Below, piece by piece: positions 63,431 to 64,000 of a DNA stretch of 64,000 nucleotides. The translations under genes and the position numbers were made by a program. The DNA lies in contig JAHBVF010000001.1 of the NCBI GenBank assembly GCA_019637685.1, forward strand, positions 62,001-126,000, read 5' to 3'. The stretch is from Caldilineaceae bacterium. GTDB lineage: Bacteria; Chloroflexota; Anaerolineae; Caldilineales; Caldilineaceae. The notes below the pieces were generated by a model. It ran no database searches, was not told where the DNA came from, and saw only the letters and a program-made list of their open reading frames with translations. The stretch's first letter is position 1, and each line of letters opens with the position of its first letter.

Positions 63431-64000
63431 CTATTTCTCCGCATCAAAGCCCTGGCGGGCCAATTCCAGCCGCACTTCATCCAACCAGACCGGCGGCAGA
63501 GTGAAACCGTGCAGGGGACGTCTGTCCAGGGCGTAGAGCATATAGTATTCGACTTTACTGGCAGGAAAGTTGTATTCCGTTTGTACTCTACCCACCAACT
63601 GTTCGATCTGTTTGGGGACGAGGTCTGTTGGGTGTGGACGATGAATCCACCCATTGGCCGGACACTTTTCTTTCTCACACTCGCAGTGAACCGAAATCCC
63701 ATTGGGCTGAAGCTTAATCGTGCGGGTGGCGTAGGGACGGCTGGATGTACGCATAGCCCGAACGACAATCACCGGTTCGGTTGCCGAAATGAGAACCTGC
63801 ACGTGCTTCGCCGTCGTCTTTGGCTTCTGGGGCCTCTGTCCCGGACGAATCGGCTGGGACTTTTTGCTGATGGTTGTGGATTTGGCGGTGCGGCCACTCT
63901 TGGCTGCTGGCGCGACCGCTGGCCGGACAGAGTTCCCCGTCTTGGGCGTGGGGACTGTGCGAGTTGGCGGAGATGGTGTGACTGCTGGCGTGGTGGGCAC
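63431..64000 (-). CDS. Truncated protein of unknown function (upstream part beyond the window)
   Basis: At least 189 residues; the frame runs to the window edge. Residues 1-65 are Pro/Thr/Lys-rich low-complexity (TPAVTPSPPTRTVPTP). Residues about 66-189 form a soluble unit with HVQVLISATEPVIVV, a Cys pair in CECEKEKC (possibly metal-binding) and VWLDEVRLELARQG. No domain was recognised. The true start cannot be located. Confidence 0.5.
   Translation of the reverse strand: MPTTPAVTPSPPTRTVPTPKTGNSVRPAVAPAAKSGRTAKSTTISKKSQPIRPGQRPQKPKTTAKHVQVLISATEPVIVVRAMRTSSRPYATRTIKLQPNGISVHCECEKEKCPANGWIHRPHPTDLVPKQIEQLVGRVQTEYNFPASKVEYYMLYALDRRPLHGFTLPPVWLDEVRLELARQGFDAEK

Overview
The window is a contiguous stretch of a high-GC bacterial chromosome. 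It carries about 55 convincing protein-coding genes, no rRNA, no CRISPR array, no insertion sequence, and no tRNA that I could recognise by eye. The gene style suggests Chloroflexota, possibly Caldilineales/Anaerolineae. The signs are Tat-dependent lipoprotein solute-binding proteins, threonine-proline (TPTP) linkers in an SH3-domain surface protein, tandem M42 aminopeptidases, a Kor-type oxoacid:ferredoxin oxidoreductase, GatCAB-type tRNA amidation and many long intergenic hairpins. This placement is inference from style; no marker gene was compared.

Layout. 1-2.0 kb: an alpha/beta-hydrolase-like gene, then about 1.1 kb without a credible gene but with a strong promoter and three rho-independent terminators, two of them just before gatC. 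2.0-5.4 kb: gatC, gatA and a PLP aminotransferase. 5.5-10.1 kb: a sugar ABC transporter (Tat lipoprotein plus two permeases) followed by D-mannonate dehydratase, which points to uptake of a uronate-type substrate. 10-18 kb: DUF1992 protein, CPBP protease, argH, rph, a LacI regulator and a DUF58/MoxR pair. 18-25 kb: a large multidomain protein with carboxypeptidase-regulatory-like repeats, a zinc-ribbon membrane peptide and three tandem M42 peptidases. 25-34.7 kb: a Kef-type antiporter, an oxidoreductase/isomerase pair, a C39-like peptidase with an antitoxin-like partner, a VOC protein, an acyl-CoA:amino acid C-acyltransferase (kbl-like), ribokinase, hicAB and an unusual nucleotidyltransferase-like/methyltransferase fusion. 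34.8-44.5 kb: an S10 peptidase, a CBS protein, korA and korB (the latter with a CBS tail), TfoX-like, 2-hydroxyacid dehydrogenase, cytochrome b561, an enolase-superfamily protein and a cupin. 44.5-52.4 kb (mostly minus strand): a GT2 glycosyltransferase, several unknowns, UV-damage endonuclease, DedA, a YqjF-like protein, an SH3 protein and a RAM-domain protein. 52.5-62.9 kb: a long plus-strand run with a PEP-utilising-enzyme homologue that lacks the catalytic histidine motif, cobS, carbamoyltransferase, an SGNH protein, cobU, a PMT-like glycosyltransferase, DUF456 and thiamine pyrophosphokinase. The window closes with a deazaflavin-dependent oxidoreductase homologue and a truncated unknown gene.

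How the genes relate. Most are housekeeping or central metabolism: tRNA-Gln amidation, arginine biosynthesis, RNA 3' processing, cobalamin salvage, thiamine diphosphate formation (also the KorB cofactor) and ferredoxin-linked oxoacid oxidation. The most striking non-coding feature is a set of intergenic palindromes with different sequences but one design: long, nearly perfect arms built from short reiterated words, sitting at gene ends and in operon gaps. One word family also occurs inside or at the start of coding regions (M42 genes and cobU). The leader upstream of gatC, the C39-like/antitoxin-like pair, the nucleotidyltransferase-methyltransferase fusion and the CBS-linked Kor operon are the best candidates for undescribed biology.
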